Source: Aureispira sp964445645 | GTDB taxonomy: Bacteria; Bacteroidota; Bacteroidia; Chitinophagales; Saprospiraceae | Direction: 5' to 3' | Length of the DNA stretch: 64,000 bases | Assembly (NCBI GenBank): GCA_964445645.1 | Contig: CAYULH010000003.1 | Span: forward strand, 1-64,000 | Shown here: positions 33,845-42,324 of the stretch, piece after piece | Layout: the number at the start of each line of letters is the position of its first letter | Position numbering within the stretch: position 1 is the stretch's first letter | The notes under the pieces: model-generated | Told to the model about the DNA's origin: nothing | Databases searched by the model: none | Seen by the model: only the letters and a program-made list of their open reading frames with translations | Translations under genes and position numbers: made by a program

Positions 33845-36175
33845 ATGACTGCATTTCTCGGCCTTTTGTTTGCCTTGTTATTGGCAATGCCCTTGCAAGC
33901 ACAAGATTCGCTCTTACTAGAAGCCCTTCCCGAAGCTGGTTTTTACGCCTCAGGATTGGGTGTAAAACTAAGTTGCAATCGTTCTCAAGCTAGTATTTAT
34001 TATACAACAGATGGGAGTATTCCGAGTGCTAATTCTAGACGCTATAGAGGCGACATCCTGATTGATAGCTCTTGTGTGATTCGAGCAGTAGCCTACCTCA
34101 ATGGGCAAAAAAGTGCTGTGGCTACGCATAGTTATTTTATCAAGGAAGATTCCATTACGGTTCCTGTCGTTTCAGTTAGTATTAGGGCAGGTTACTTGTT
34201 TGATCCCGTCAAAGGGGTATTCAAACGAGGCCCAAGAGCCTCCAATAAATTCCCCTTCAAAAACGCCAATTTTTATTCTCGCAAGGAGTTTCCCTGTTAT
34301 GTAGAGTTTTTTGAAACGGATAGAGAACGGGTTTTTCACAGCCAGCTTGGGTTCAAAATCTTTGGGGGCATGAGCCGTATATTTCCCCAAAAATCGTTTT
34401 CACTGTACGCCAGCAAATCCCGTCATGGCAACAAATATATTCGCCATCAAATTTTTCCAGAACGTGACCAGAAAAAATACAAACGCCTCATTCTAAGAAA
34501 CTCAGGCAGTGATTTTGGGGAAACCCACTTTAGAGATGCGCTCATCACCAGCTTGGGCAAGGATATAGGATTGGAGGTACAGGCTTACCGTCCTGCTGTG
34601 GTGTTTATTAATGGCGAATATTGGGGCTTGTACAACATGCGTGAGAAATTGACCAGACACTATATTGTAGAGCATTTTGGTTATCACAAAGACAGCATCA
34701 ACCTCATAGAACACCGCAAAGATGTGAATGCAGGTTCCAGAAAAAGTTATGATGCCATGCGTTTGTTTATGCGTAAAAACAGCCTAGCCAGCCAAGAAAA
34801 TTTTGATCACGTGGCCTCTATCATGGATGTCAATAATTTTATGGAGTACGAGATTCTTCAAATTTATATTGACAATCAAGATGCTGGTGGTAATATCAAA
34901 TTTTGGCAGCCACAAACGGAGGGCGGCAAATGGCGTTGGATTTTGTATGATACAGACTTTGGTTTGGGGCATTATGGCCGACAAGGTTATAAGAACAATA
35001 GTCTAGAGTTTCACACCAAACCCAATGGCCCTGCTTGGCCCAATCCGCCTTGGAGCACGCTCAACTTGCGCTCCTTATTGCAAAATAAAAACTTTCAGAA
35101 AAAATTTGTAAGTCGTTTCTTGGATCGCCTCAATTACACCTTTGATTCTACCTACATCCTGCCACGCATGGATAGCTTTATTGCACACATCCAGCCCGAG
35201 CTGCCTCGCCACTGGAAACGTTGGAACCTAACGGCCAAACGCTGGCAAAGAGAGGTGGATAGAATTCGTAGCTTTGTTCGTTTGCGCCCCCCCTTTATGC
35301 GCCAATTCTTACAACAAAAATTCCCCTTTGTAGGCGAAGAAGTAGTCTTGCAAGTAGAAGCAGATAGCAATGGCCGTGTGGTGGTCAATGATGTTATTCC
35401 TGTAGCCAGTACTTTTGAGGGGGTTTATTTTAAGAATTTGCCAGTCGTGTTGGAAGCCAAGCCCTACTTTGGGGCACAGTTTTCTCATTGGGAGGTGGAT
35501 AGTGAGCGTCAAGATGGCAGACGTTTGGAGTTGAGTTTTACCGATACCAGCCATAGAGTCAAGGCTATTTTTATAGAGGGCGAGCATCCTGCTGCACAGC
35601 AATTTATTATCAATGAAATTAGCTTTGGAGATACCAGTGCAGGGGATTGGATAGAGTTCTACAATGCTTCTGATCGGTCATTGGACTTGACCGATTGGGA
35701 AGTGAAGAGCAAGGGCAAAAAGAGTTTTGTTTTTCCTAGAATAACCTTAGAGCCTAAGCAGTATTTGGTTTTGTGTAAAGATGAGGAGCGTTTTGGGCAA
35801 GCATTTCCAACTTGTGATTATTACATGGGGGGATTGCCTTTTGGTTTGAGTTCCAAGAAAGACATTATCCTCATTTATGATGCCGTGGGCAATCCTGTAG
35901 ATAGTGTTTCTTATAAAATTGATCCTGAAATGACAGCCGCCAAAACCATTGTATTGGGCAATTTTGAAAAAGATAATACCTTGGCTAGTAATTGGAACCC
36001 TTCTGAGCGTTCGGGTAGCCCAGCTTCTGTCAACCCCGAGTACATCCAGCAACAGGAAGCCAAACGTTGGAATCAGTTTTTGGAATATGTCAAGATTGGG
36101 GGCATTACCACAGCTATTTTTATACTAATTGTGCTGGCCTACATCAGTGTTCGCAAGCAATTAAAACGCAAGTAA
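33845..36175 (+). CDS. CotH-kinase and lamin-tail-domain surface protein
   Basis: A signal peptide (about 1-20) is followed by a chitobiase-type beta domain (about 30-105, SIYYTTDGSIPS). A CotH kinase domain (about 115-480) follows, with GLYNMREKL and WILYDTDFGLG, typical of secreted CotH proteins. A second beta domain is followed by a lamin-tail domain (about 580-700, INEISFGDTSAGDWIEFYNA). One C-terminal membrane helix (about 750-768) ends in a Lys/Arg-rich tail. CotH kinases can phosphorylate surface proteins. The membrane anchor instead of a type IX sorting domain is unusual. The gene converges on the neighbouring barrel gene with only 10 bases between stops. Confidence 0.85.
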   Translation: MTAFLGLLFALLLAMPLQAQDSLLLEALPEAGFYASGLGVKLSCNRSQASIYYTTDGSIPSANSRRYRGDILIDSSCVIRAVAYLNGQKSAVATHSYFIKEDSITVPVVSVSIRAGYLFDPVKGVFKRGPRASNKFPFKNANFYSRKEFPCYVEFFETDRERVFHSQLGFKIFGGMSRIFPQKSFSLYASKSRHGNKYIRHQIFPERDQKKYKRLILRNSGSDFGETHFRDALITSLGKDIGLEVQAYRPAVVFINGEYWGLYNMREKLTRHYIVEHFGYHKDSINLIEHRKDVNAGSRKSYDAMRLFMRKNSLASQENFDHVASIMDVNNFMEYEILQIYIDNQDAGGNIKFWQPQTEGGKWRWILYDTDFGLGHYGRQGYKNNSLEFHTKPNGPAWPNPPWSTLNLRSLLQNKNFQKKFVSRFLDRLNYTFDSTYILPRMDSFIAHIQPELPRHWKRWNLTAKRWQREVDRIRSFVRLRPPFMRQFLQQKFPFVGEEVVLQVEADSNGRVVVNDVIPVASTFEGVYFKNLPVVLEAKPYFGAQFSHWEVDSERQDGRRLELSFTDTSHRVKAIFIEGEHPAAQQFIINEISFGDTSAGDWIEFYNASDRSLDLTDWEVKSKGKKSFVFPRITLEPKQYLVLCKDEERFGQAFPTCDYYMGGLPFGLSSKKDIILIYDAVGNPVDSVSYKIDPEMTAAKTIVLGNFEKDNTLASNWNPSERSGSPASVNPEYIQQQEAKRWNQFLEYVKIGGITTAIFILIVLAYISVRKQLKRK

Positions 36176-36185
36176 AACAAGCATT

Positions 36186-37937
36186 TTACAAGCTGTAGCG
36201 AAGCCCCAGATAAGCACCAACACCCAATAAATGGCTGTAATTGGCAGGTTGTTGGAGGTGAATGGTAGAAACGCCCAATTGCCCATAAATACCATAGTCA
36301 ACCACCCAGCGTCTAAGGCGGTGGGTGTTGCCCAAGCTAAGGCCAAAATTGTGATTGGTATTGTTGTACAGGGTTGTTTCGTCTGTAGCCATGCCATTGA
36401 GCACCGTTTCTCCTTTGTTGAGATAACCAAAACCATAGCTCACACGGGCATATACAGTAGACGGCAAGGCACCAAAATCATTATAATGAAATAACGTTCG
36501 TTGATAAGCCGCTTCTATATCAAAATAAGACAACTTAATTTCCTTGTGATAATAACGCCCTTTCTCTGTATATCCTCCAAAATATTGGCGACTGGCCGCC
36601 AATGGGTGTAGGGCTACTACCAAGGCATCATTGCGAGTAAAATACCACGCCAAATTTACGCCTACAGCAACAGTAGGCATCAACTTAGTTTTCATCATAC
36701 TCGTGCTTTCCATGGCTTCAGTAGTCATATTGCCCAACAAAACAGTGCCACGCACCCGCGCCTCCATTCCAAATTCTATATGGCTTTGTTGCTTTGGGCG
36801 CATTGGCTGTACCTTTTGTAATTCAATGGCTTCTAGTGTCCAAACAAATGGATTGGTGATGTTATCTGTTGTTAATGTAGATAAAGCCTCTGTTGATTTC
36901 GGGGTTGCTGGCAACCATGATGCTGCATTATTATTAGCATCAGCTATTATAGCTGTGGTAGTTGGTGCTTTTCTGGGGCTGTGTGGCGCTACGGCTTCCT
37001 TGGTGGACAATGTTTTTTCATTGGTATTGGGGGTAGCAAAAGGCTTTGGTTCTATTGGAATAATAGAGGGTGTAGCTTCACCCGTTTGACTAAAATTGCC
37101 TTTAAGTGTTGCTGGTGTTTTTGCGGGTGTTGTTTCTTTGTTCTGATTAAGAATTGTTGGGGGATTGCCCAAATTTGCAGACGCTGGGCGTGAAAGGCTA
37201 GTGTTGGGCAGTTCTTTTTGCACAGGAGTAGTGATTGCACTAGTAGCGTTTTGAACTATGTATGCTTGTAGTTCCTGCTCGTTAATAACCGTCTTTTTAG
37301 GAGTATTCGTTGCTCTTGTTTCTAAACCATTTTGCTCCTTTGATGCTTTGCTAGTTGTTGATATTGGCATCTGCTCACTAGCAGTTGATCGTATTTGTTG
37401 GGTCTTAGAATGGGTAATTGATGCCCCTTTAGGATTGGCAGAAGTAGCTGCCACCGGATCCGTTACTATTGGGTCGATGGGTTGTGTTTCCCACTCGCAG
37501 CCTCTTAGCCACAGCAATATGAGCAATAACAAACTCCCCTGCACCATTTTTTCTCGCCAGTACAACCAGCTTGTTCGTCTGTCTAGTACTTGGGCTACTT
37601 TTTTCCAAACAGACTCTACTTCCAATTGCTCTTCTATATCATTCCAAATGGCCGTAGGCACTACAAGATTATCTTGTGTTTCAAAACTCTCCTTAATTTT
37701 ATTATTTCCCAAGTCCTTGGCAATATTATCCCACAAATTGGCGGGGGGCAATGCTGTAGCTGCTTGCTCTTTAAATGCTTGCTGTATACGCTCACCCGAT
37801 TCTACAGGAGGAGTATTGGCAGACAAATCCTGTGCAATATGCTGCCACAACTGCTCGGGCAGTGGATTGGCTTGGGCTTCTCGCTCGGCAGCTTGCTCAA
37901 AAGCTCGACTAAGTTTGGAGTGTTGAGATTTATCCAT
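36186..37937 (-). CDS. Dual-membrane-spanning anti-sigma-like protein with C-terminal barrel (copy 1)
   Basis: The N-terminal 120 residues have no signal and carry repeated short motifs of the form PxxxW(D/N)xIxxxL: W31 (EQLWQHIAQDL), W69 (ANLWDNIAKDL), W98 (TAIWNDIEEQL), with a related W111. Residues about 131-147 form one membrane helix. A long Thr/Ser/Pro/Asn-rich linker (about 150-385) should cross the periplasm. The C-terminal 198 residues are a beta-barrel-like domain ending in Leu-Arg-Tyr-Ser-Leu. This layout fits the dual-membrane-spanning anti-sigma factors reported in Bacteroides. The start overlaps the stop of the sigma gene by 8 bases. It is about 580 residues and a paralogue of the 724-residue protein at 39229-41403. 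Confidence 0.7.
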   Translation of the reverse strand: MDKSQHSKLSRAFEQAAEREAQANPLPEQLWQHIAQDLSANTPPVESGERIQQAFKEQAATALPPANLWDNIAKDLGNNKIKESFETQDNLVVPTAIWNDIEEQLEVESVWKKVAQVLDRRTSWLYWREKMVQGSLLLLILLWLRGCEWETQPIDPIVTDPVAATSANPKGASITHSKTQQIRSTASEQMPISTTSKASKEQNGLETRATNTPKKTVINEQELQAYIVQNATSAITTPVQKELPNTSLSRPASANLGNPPTILNQNKETTPAKTPATLKGNFSQTGEATPSIIPIEPKPFATPNTNEKTLSTKEAVAPHSPRKAPTTTAIIADANNNAASWLPATPKSTEALSTLTTDNITNPFVWTLEAIELQKVQPMRPKQQSHIEFGMEARVRGTVLLGNMTTEAMESTSMMKTKLMPTVAVGVNLAWYFTRNDALVVALHPLAASRQYFGGYTEKGRYYHKEIKLSYFDIEAAYQRTLFHYNDFGALPSTVYARVSYGFGYLNKGETVLNGMATDETTLYNNTNHNFGLSLGNTHRLRRWVVDYGIYGQLGVSTIHLQQPANYSHLLGVGAYLGLRYSL

Positions 37938-38487
37938 GAAGCGTGTTTATAGCAGTTTGCAACATTTTTTTGGCTCTACTAAATTGGGATTTAGAAGTGC
38001 CTTCTGTTATTCCTAATAACTCAGCAATTTCTTTGTGTTTGTAGCCTTCTATGGCGTATAGTTTTAATACTTGTTGGGCTTTTTGGGGCAAACCATTTAC
38101 CAGCTTAATAATGTCATTGGCCTCCAATTGTCCCACAATACTATCAATAGAGGCATTGATTTCGCCGTGTTCGGGCATGGGAACAATAACTTGCTGATCG
38201 CGCTGGCGTTTGTTGTAGGCATTGATAGCCGTGTGTACGACCGTTCGGCGAATCCACCCCCTCAGAGAGCCTTCAAACCTAAACTTGTGAATATTTTTGA
38301 AAATTTTGATAAAGCTCTCTTGCAAAATATCGGCCGCATCAGCATTGCTATTGGCATACATCAGGGCCACTTTATACATATCATTAGCATACTTACGATA
38401 CAACAATTCCTGATAGGGACGCTCATCTGCTATGCAGCGTTCTATTAGTTCTCGTTCCGATAAATTAGTTGCTATATCCATGTACAA
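37930..38487 (-). CDS. ECF-family RNA polymerase sigma factor (copy 1)
   Basis: This is an ECF sigma factor of 185 residues. Region 2 (about 15-85) has the DILQESFIKIFKNIHKF block that binds core polymerase and the -10 region. Region 4 (about 120-180) has KLYAIEGYKHKEIAELLGI, the helix-turn-helix for the -35 region. Its last 8 bases overlap the start of the barrel protein gene at an ATGGATAA. A lipoprotein gene lies 9 bases upstream on the same strand. It is a close paralogue of the sigma factor at 41396-41953, so the two modules arose by duplication. Confidence 0.9.
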   Translation of the reverse strand: MYMDIATNLSERELIERCIADERPYQELLYRKYANDMYKVALMYANSNADAADILQESFIKIFKNIHKFRFEGSLRGWIRRTVVHTAINAYNKRQRDQQVIVPMPEHGEINASIDSIVGQLEANDIIKLVNGLPQKAQQVLKLYAIEGYKHKEIAELLGITEGTSKSQFSRAKKMLQTAINTLHG

Positions 38488-38496
38488 TCTGGGTGT

Positions 38497-39195
38497 CTAC
38501 AACGTAGCCTTTAAGGTTGTTCCTAGTTCTACATCTATAGTTTGGAACATATTATTGTTGTTATTTTGATTAATTAACATGACTTGTCCACGGGGTTCAG
38601 TAGTACAACGTGCTTGCTCCAATTTGACCTCCGAGATGTTCTGAAACCACAATTTGGGCTGTATGGAGAGTGTAATCATTTTAGAATTTTCATCTAAAGT
38701 AAATACAGGAGTGCCTTGTGTAGTCGTAACAGTACGTTCAAAACGCTTGCTACTTCCCCAACTAATGTCTACCCAAGCACTTCCATTAATTGCCTGTCTG
38801 TAGGCATAATTACCACCAACTAGCAAACAGGGGTTTCCAGCCTGCTCCAAAGTAGAAAAACGAACAGTTAGGTTTTCGTATTCTCCTTGTGGCAAATCAA
38901 ACAACAAATCCTCTACTCTATTGGTAGCATTAAAATCAAAACGAAGACCTGTTGGAAAGGTTCTTTTAAAATGAAAAGAAGCCCCTCGTTTGCGCTGCCC
39001 CTCTATTTCCAAACTACCCAAAACCACATAACCATTATTCAATACCAAACGATCGGAGCCTCCTACGCCATCACTATTGAGCGCAAAGCAAACCCCAACT
39101 TGAGTAGGCTCTTTGAGTAAGGCATCCTTGCCACAGCTCGCCAAGAGCAGTCCAATGGTTAATAATCCAGTTATAATTCGTACAGCTTTGTTCAT
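38497..39195 (-). CDS. Lipoprotein between the two sigma modules
   Basis: This 232-residue predicted lipoprotein has lipobox LLLASC (C21). The mature part is beta-rich with alternating polar strands (KRGASFHFKRTFP, YENLTVRFSTLEQ) and resembles DUF4382-type surface lipoproteins of Bacteroidota, although I cannot confirm that family. It lies 33 bases after the copy-2 barrel gene and 9 bases before sigma copy 1, so it is within one operon with both. It could be exported to the outer membrane with the barrels or act as their ligand; that is inference. Confidence 0.7.
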   Translation of the reverse strand: MNKAVRIITGLLTIGLLLASCGKDALLKEPTQVGVCFALNSDGVGGSDRLVLNNGYVVLGSLEIEGQRKRGASFHFKRTFPTGLRFDFNATNRVEDLLFDLPQGEYENLTVRFSTLEQAGNPCLLVGGNYAYRQAINGSAWVDISWGSSKRFERTVTTTQGTPVFTLDENSKMITLSIQPKLWFQNISEVKLEQARCTTEPRGQVMLINQNNNNNMFQTIDVELGTTLKATL

Positions 39196-39228
39196 AAGGC
39201 TAATTTTACTACTAAAAAAAACCTGCTT

Positions 39229-41403
39229 CTAGAATTTGGGTTCCTCAATGTAGAACGGTGGCGACCAATCAAATTGGCGTTGCTTCTTAGAGGGTGCTTG
39301 TCTTGGTGTAAACATATAACGCAAACCAATATAAGCTCCTACATTAACCAAACGTGCAGGTTGTAATACCTCAGGTTGAGCAGCAGTTACCAACTGGTTC
39401 AACCCTATAGTACCCATAAGACCATAATCAAGGACAAAACGTTGCATTCTGTGCAAATTTCCAATAGATAATCCTGCTGTCCAATTAAAGTTTTGATACA
39501 AATTAGGGTTGCGAATAGGGCGTTGATTCACACGAGTATTTGCATTCATTAGCCAACCTACGCCCAAGTCAATACGAGCATAAACACTGGCTAGGGCATC
39601 ACTTGCAGGCGTATTATAATGAAATAGAATACGTTGATAACCAACATTTAAATCCATAAAAGATAGAGCCATGGCCATCTCTTGAGAATGGCCACCAACA
39701 GGAGCGTCATCATCCCAACCCTGAACAGCTGTAGCATACGGATGTACGGCTATAACAAGGGCATCATTCATCCCAAAATAATATTGAAAATTAACGCCAA
39801 CAGCACCATTAGGGCACAATTTCACAGCTCTTTTTCGATGTTCTATACCGGGTTTGTACAATAACAAAGAAGTCCCTAAACGTCCTTCTACCCCCAACTC
39901 AAAGTGTATTTTTTTGCCTCTAATAGCTGGCGGCACCTCTCTAAAAGCACTGCGTTCCATCCACGCAATAGCAGGATTGGGGATGTAATTACTCGACAAT
40001 TTATTTTCCTCTTCTTCTACCAATGTAATCTCCACTGCGGGCAATACAGGCACTTCCAATTGACCTGTTCTTGTCGCCAGTTGGGATAAACTATTCATGT
40101 TTTTTGCTCCATTTGTAGAACCTATTGCATGAGAATCATCTACCCCAGTAGTATTATCTCCATTACTTGTTGGAGCCTTTGCTGATTGATTGCTCTTATT
40201 CTCAGCAGTTGTTTTATTGGCTGTTGATAAGGCATTGATGACTTGCTCTGCTGCCTTTTGATTTGCAGTAGTAGGAGCTGCTTTAGTAGTTGACTGTTTA
40301 AGATTAACAAAATTGTTTTGAACTACTCTTGAATTAGAAGATGAAGTATTGTATGGGTGTTCTTTACCCTTGTTATACTCTACAGAAGCAACTTGATTTT
40401 CCTGCTTGGTAGCGGTACTAATAATTGGTATACTTAGATTAGAAAATCCTGCTTCTAGTTGAGATGTATTCTCTAGCACAAGGCTATTCGCAACTGTAGA
40501 GGGGGTGCTTTCCTCTTTTGTTGCTGTTCCTCCTGCTGGTGCTGAACTAATACTACTAATGTTTCTGTTCTTTGTAGGATCTGAAATGGTATACTCCTGA
40601 TTGGGCCCTTGGTCTGCCAACAAGGTATTGTCCGAAAATTCTTCTAAATTCTTATCTGATGTTCCTATGGCCAATACAAAGAATAAAGCCGCCACACTTC
40701 CTCTTATTCTAGGGCTATAAACTGCTTTTTGCAAGGCCAGCCACAAAGGTGCCAAGGGGTACATTTGTTTCCACAAGCCCCGTGCAACGGCAGCACTTGG
40801 CTCTTTGGCTGCATAAACAGCCTCAAAACTATCTTTGATAACCCTGTAATGCTCGGGCGTATCGGCCAATATAGCCTCTTCGTCCATGCGCTCTGCCAAA
40901 TCATCCCATGAAAATAAGGGAACAACCACGGCACTGTACTTGCGCTCAAAACTTTTCTTGATGCGGCTATAATCTGCTTTTTCCTCTACAGGCTTCGGCT
41001 CTTCTGGCTTATCTACCCGTTCTGATAGTTCGTTCCAGAAGGACTGTGGAGGCTGGTGTTCGCCATAAGTGGTTAAAAAGCTCTCTTTTATCGTGCTAAA
41101 ATCTGTTGGTGCATCTGTTTCTACACCAGCCTCTAAATCTTGCTCTATCGTATCCCACAAAAACTTGGGAGGTTCTTGTTGTTCATATTTTGCTACAAAA
41201 CCTGCCTTGATAACAGAAAAATCGGCCACGTTGTCCTCATGTTCCTGTTCTTCTATCAAATCAAATTCGTCAGATTCTGTTGGCAATGTTTCCTCTGCAT
41301 CCAAGGCACTGGAAATATGCTCCCAAATAGGAGGCAAACTATTTGTTGGGGGAGGCTGGCTGTGCAATTCTCCAGTTTCCTCGTGTTGTTCTTTCTTATC
41401 CAT
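39229..41403 (-). CDS. Dual-membrane-spanning anti-sigma-like protein with C-terminal barrel (copy 2)
   Basis: This is the longer paralogue (724 residues). The acidic N terminus holds at least four repeats. Each has a block resembling (Y/F)SxIKxSFxxxY followed by P(P)xxxW(D/N)xIxxx(L/V). The Trp residues are W27, W83, W123 and W166, and the paired aromatic blocks start at about 62, 102, 145 and 186. A membrane helix follows at about 233-248. A long Thr/Ser/Asn/Gln-rich linker leads to a barrel domain (about 505-724) that aligns with copy 1. The start overlaps the stop of sigma copy 2 by 8 bases. The repeats are a plausible sigma-binding or sequestering surface and differ in number between the copies. 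Confidence 0.7.
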   Translation of the reverse strand: MDKKEQHEETGELHSQPPPTNSLPPIWEHISSALDAEETLPTESDEFDLIEEQEHEDNVADFSVIKAGFVAKYEQQEPPKFLWDTIEQDLEAGVETDAPTDFSTIKESFLTTYGEHQPPQSFWNELSERVDKPEEPKPVEEKADYSRIKKSFERKYSAVVVPLFSWDDLAERMDEEAILADTPEHYRVIKDSFEAVYAAKEPSAAVARGLWKQMYPLAPLWLALQKAVYSPRIRGSVAALFFVLAIGTSDKNLEEFSDNTLLADQGPNQEYTISDPTKNRNISSISSAPAGGTATKEESTPSTVANSLVLENTSQLEAGFSNLSIPIISTATKQENQVASVEYNKGKEHPYNTSSSNSRVVQNNFVNLKQSTTKAAPTTANQKAAEQVINALSTANKTTAENKSNQSAKAPTSNGDNTTGVDDSHAIGSTNGAKNMNSLSQLATRTGQLEVPVLPAVEITLVEEEENKLSSNYIPNPAIAWMERSAFREVPPAIRGKKIHFELGVEGRLGTSLLLYKPGIEHRKRAVKLCPNGAVGVNFQYYFGMNDALVIAVHPYATAVQGWDDDAPVGGHSQEMAMALSFMDLNVGYQRILFHYNTPASDALASVYARIDLGVGWLMNANTRVNQRPIRNPNLYQNFNWTAGLSIGNLHRMQRFVLDYGLMGTIGLNQLVTAAQPEVLQPARLVNVGAYIGLRYMFTPRQAPSKKQRQFDWSPPFYIEEPKF

Positions 41404-41953
41404 GAATTGCTTTTACAGCTTTTTGTAATAATTTTTTAGCTCTATTTAATTGAGATTTTGAAGTGCCTACAGATATATCCAACATATCGGCAATCTCTTG
41501 GTGTTTATATCCTTCTATCGCATATAATTTCAAAACCTGCTGCGCTCGTTTAGGCAATTGATTGACCAATTTGACAATTTCATTGGGGTCTAAATCCTCG
41601 GCCAATTCATTGACTGAAAAATCAGCATAACCACTTTCTGGCATAGACACCACCAACTTGGTTTCGCGCTGCTTCTTTTTGTAAGCATTGATAGCCGTAA
41701 AAACAACCGTTCTACGAATCCAAGCCCCAAGTGGCCCCTTAAACTGGAACGTATGTATGTTCTTGAATACCTTGATAAAGCTTTCTTGCAAGATGTCAGA
41801 AGCATCTGCCTCGTTCTTAGCATACATCAAACAGACTTGGTACATATCTGTACCATACCTATAGTATAATTGTTCCTGATAGCGGCGTTTTTTTTCGACA
41901 CAACCTTCTACCAGTTCTCGTTCAGATAATTCAGCTAAGACAACATATTTCAT
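41396..41953 (-). CDS. ECF-family RNA polymerase sigma factor (copy 2)
   Basis: This 185-residue ECF sigma factor is closely related to copy 1 along its length. Region 2 carries DILQESFIKVFKNIHTF, and region 4 carries KLYAIEGYKHQEIADMLDI. It is the first gene of a probable five-gene operon: sigma 2, barrel protein 2, lipoprotein, sigma 1, barrel protein 1. Its last 8 bases overlap the next gene at ATGGATAA. The ATG at 41953 is the first in frame and fits the length of copy 1. Confidence 0.9.
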   Translation of the reverse strand: MKYVVLAELSERELVEGCVEKKRRYQEQLYYRYGTDMYQVCLMYAKNEADASDILQESFIKVFKNIHTFQFKGPLGAWIRRTVVFTAINAYKKKQRETKLVVSMPESGYADFSVNELAEDLDPNEIVKLVNQLPKRAQQVLKLYAIEGYKHQEIADMLDISVGTSKSQLNRAKKLLQKAVKAIHG

Positions 41954-42324
41954 ACGTGTTTTGATATTTTAAGCAACAATCTATCTAAAACTTAGGTTTA
42001 GAATAGATGCTGGGACAACTGTAAAAATCAATAAATATGGAGCTAATTTAAGACCGTATTTAGGGGCGGCTCAATCAAACATTCCAAATTTTCCTGACAA
42101 AATAACAAAAAAATCTAACATTAAAGTCATTTCAACCATCAACTATAAGCTGTTATAAATCAAGTTAATTAAAATAGCTTTTATTGTTCTAGTGCAATAT
42201 TGTAGATTTTTGTGCTTAGAGGGTGTATTCTAGTGTGTAAGAAGCTCCATGATTCTATCCTTAGACCATTTTGAGCTATTGAAGGTTGCTTTTTGCGTTT
42301 TTTTCTACTCAAAAACTTCCTTTA
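41954..42324. other. Intergenic region between the sigma operon and oxyR-like gene
   Basis: I see no gene. AT-rich sequence with no strong hairpin or perfect -7 element on the minus strand. It should hold the promoter of the sigma operon. Confidence 0.4.
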
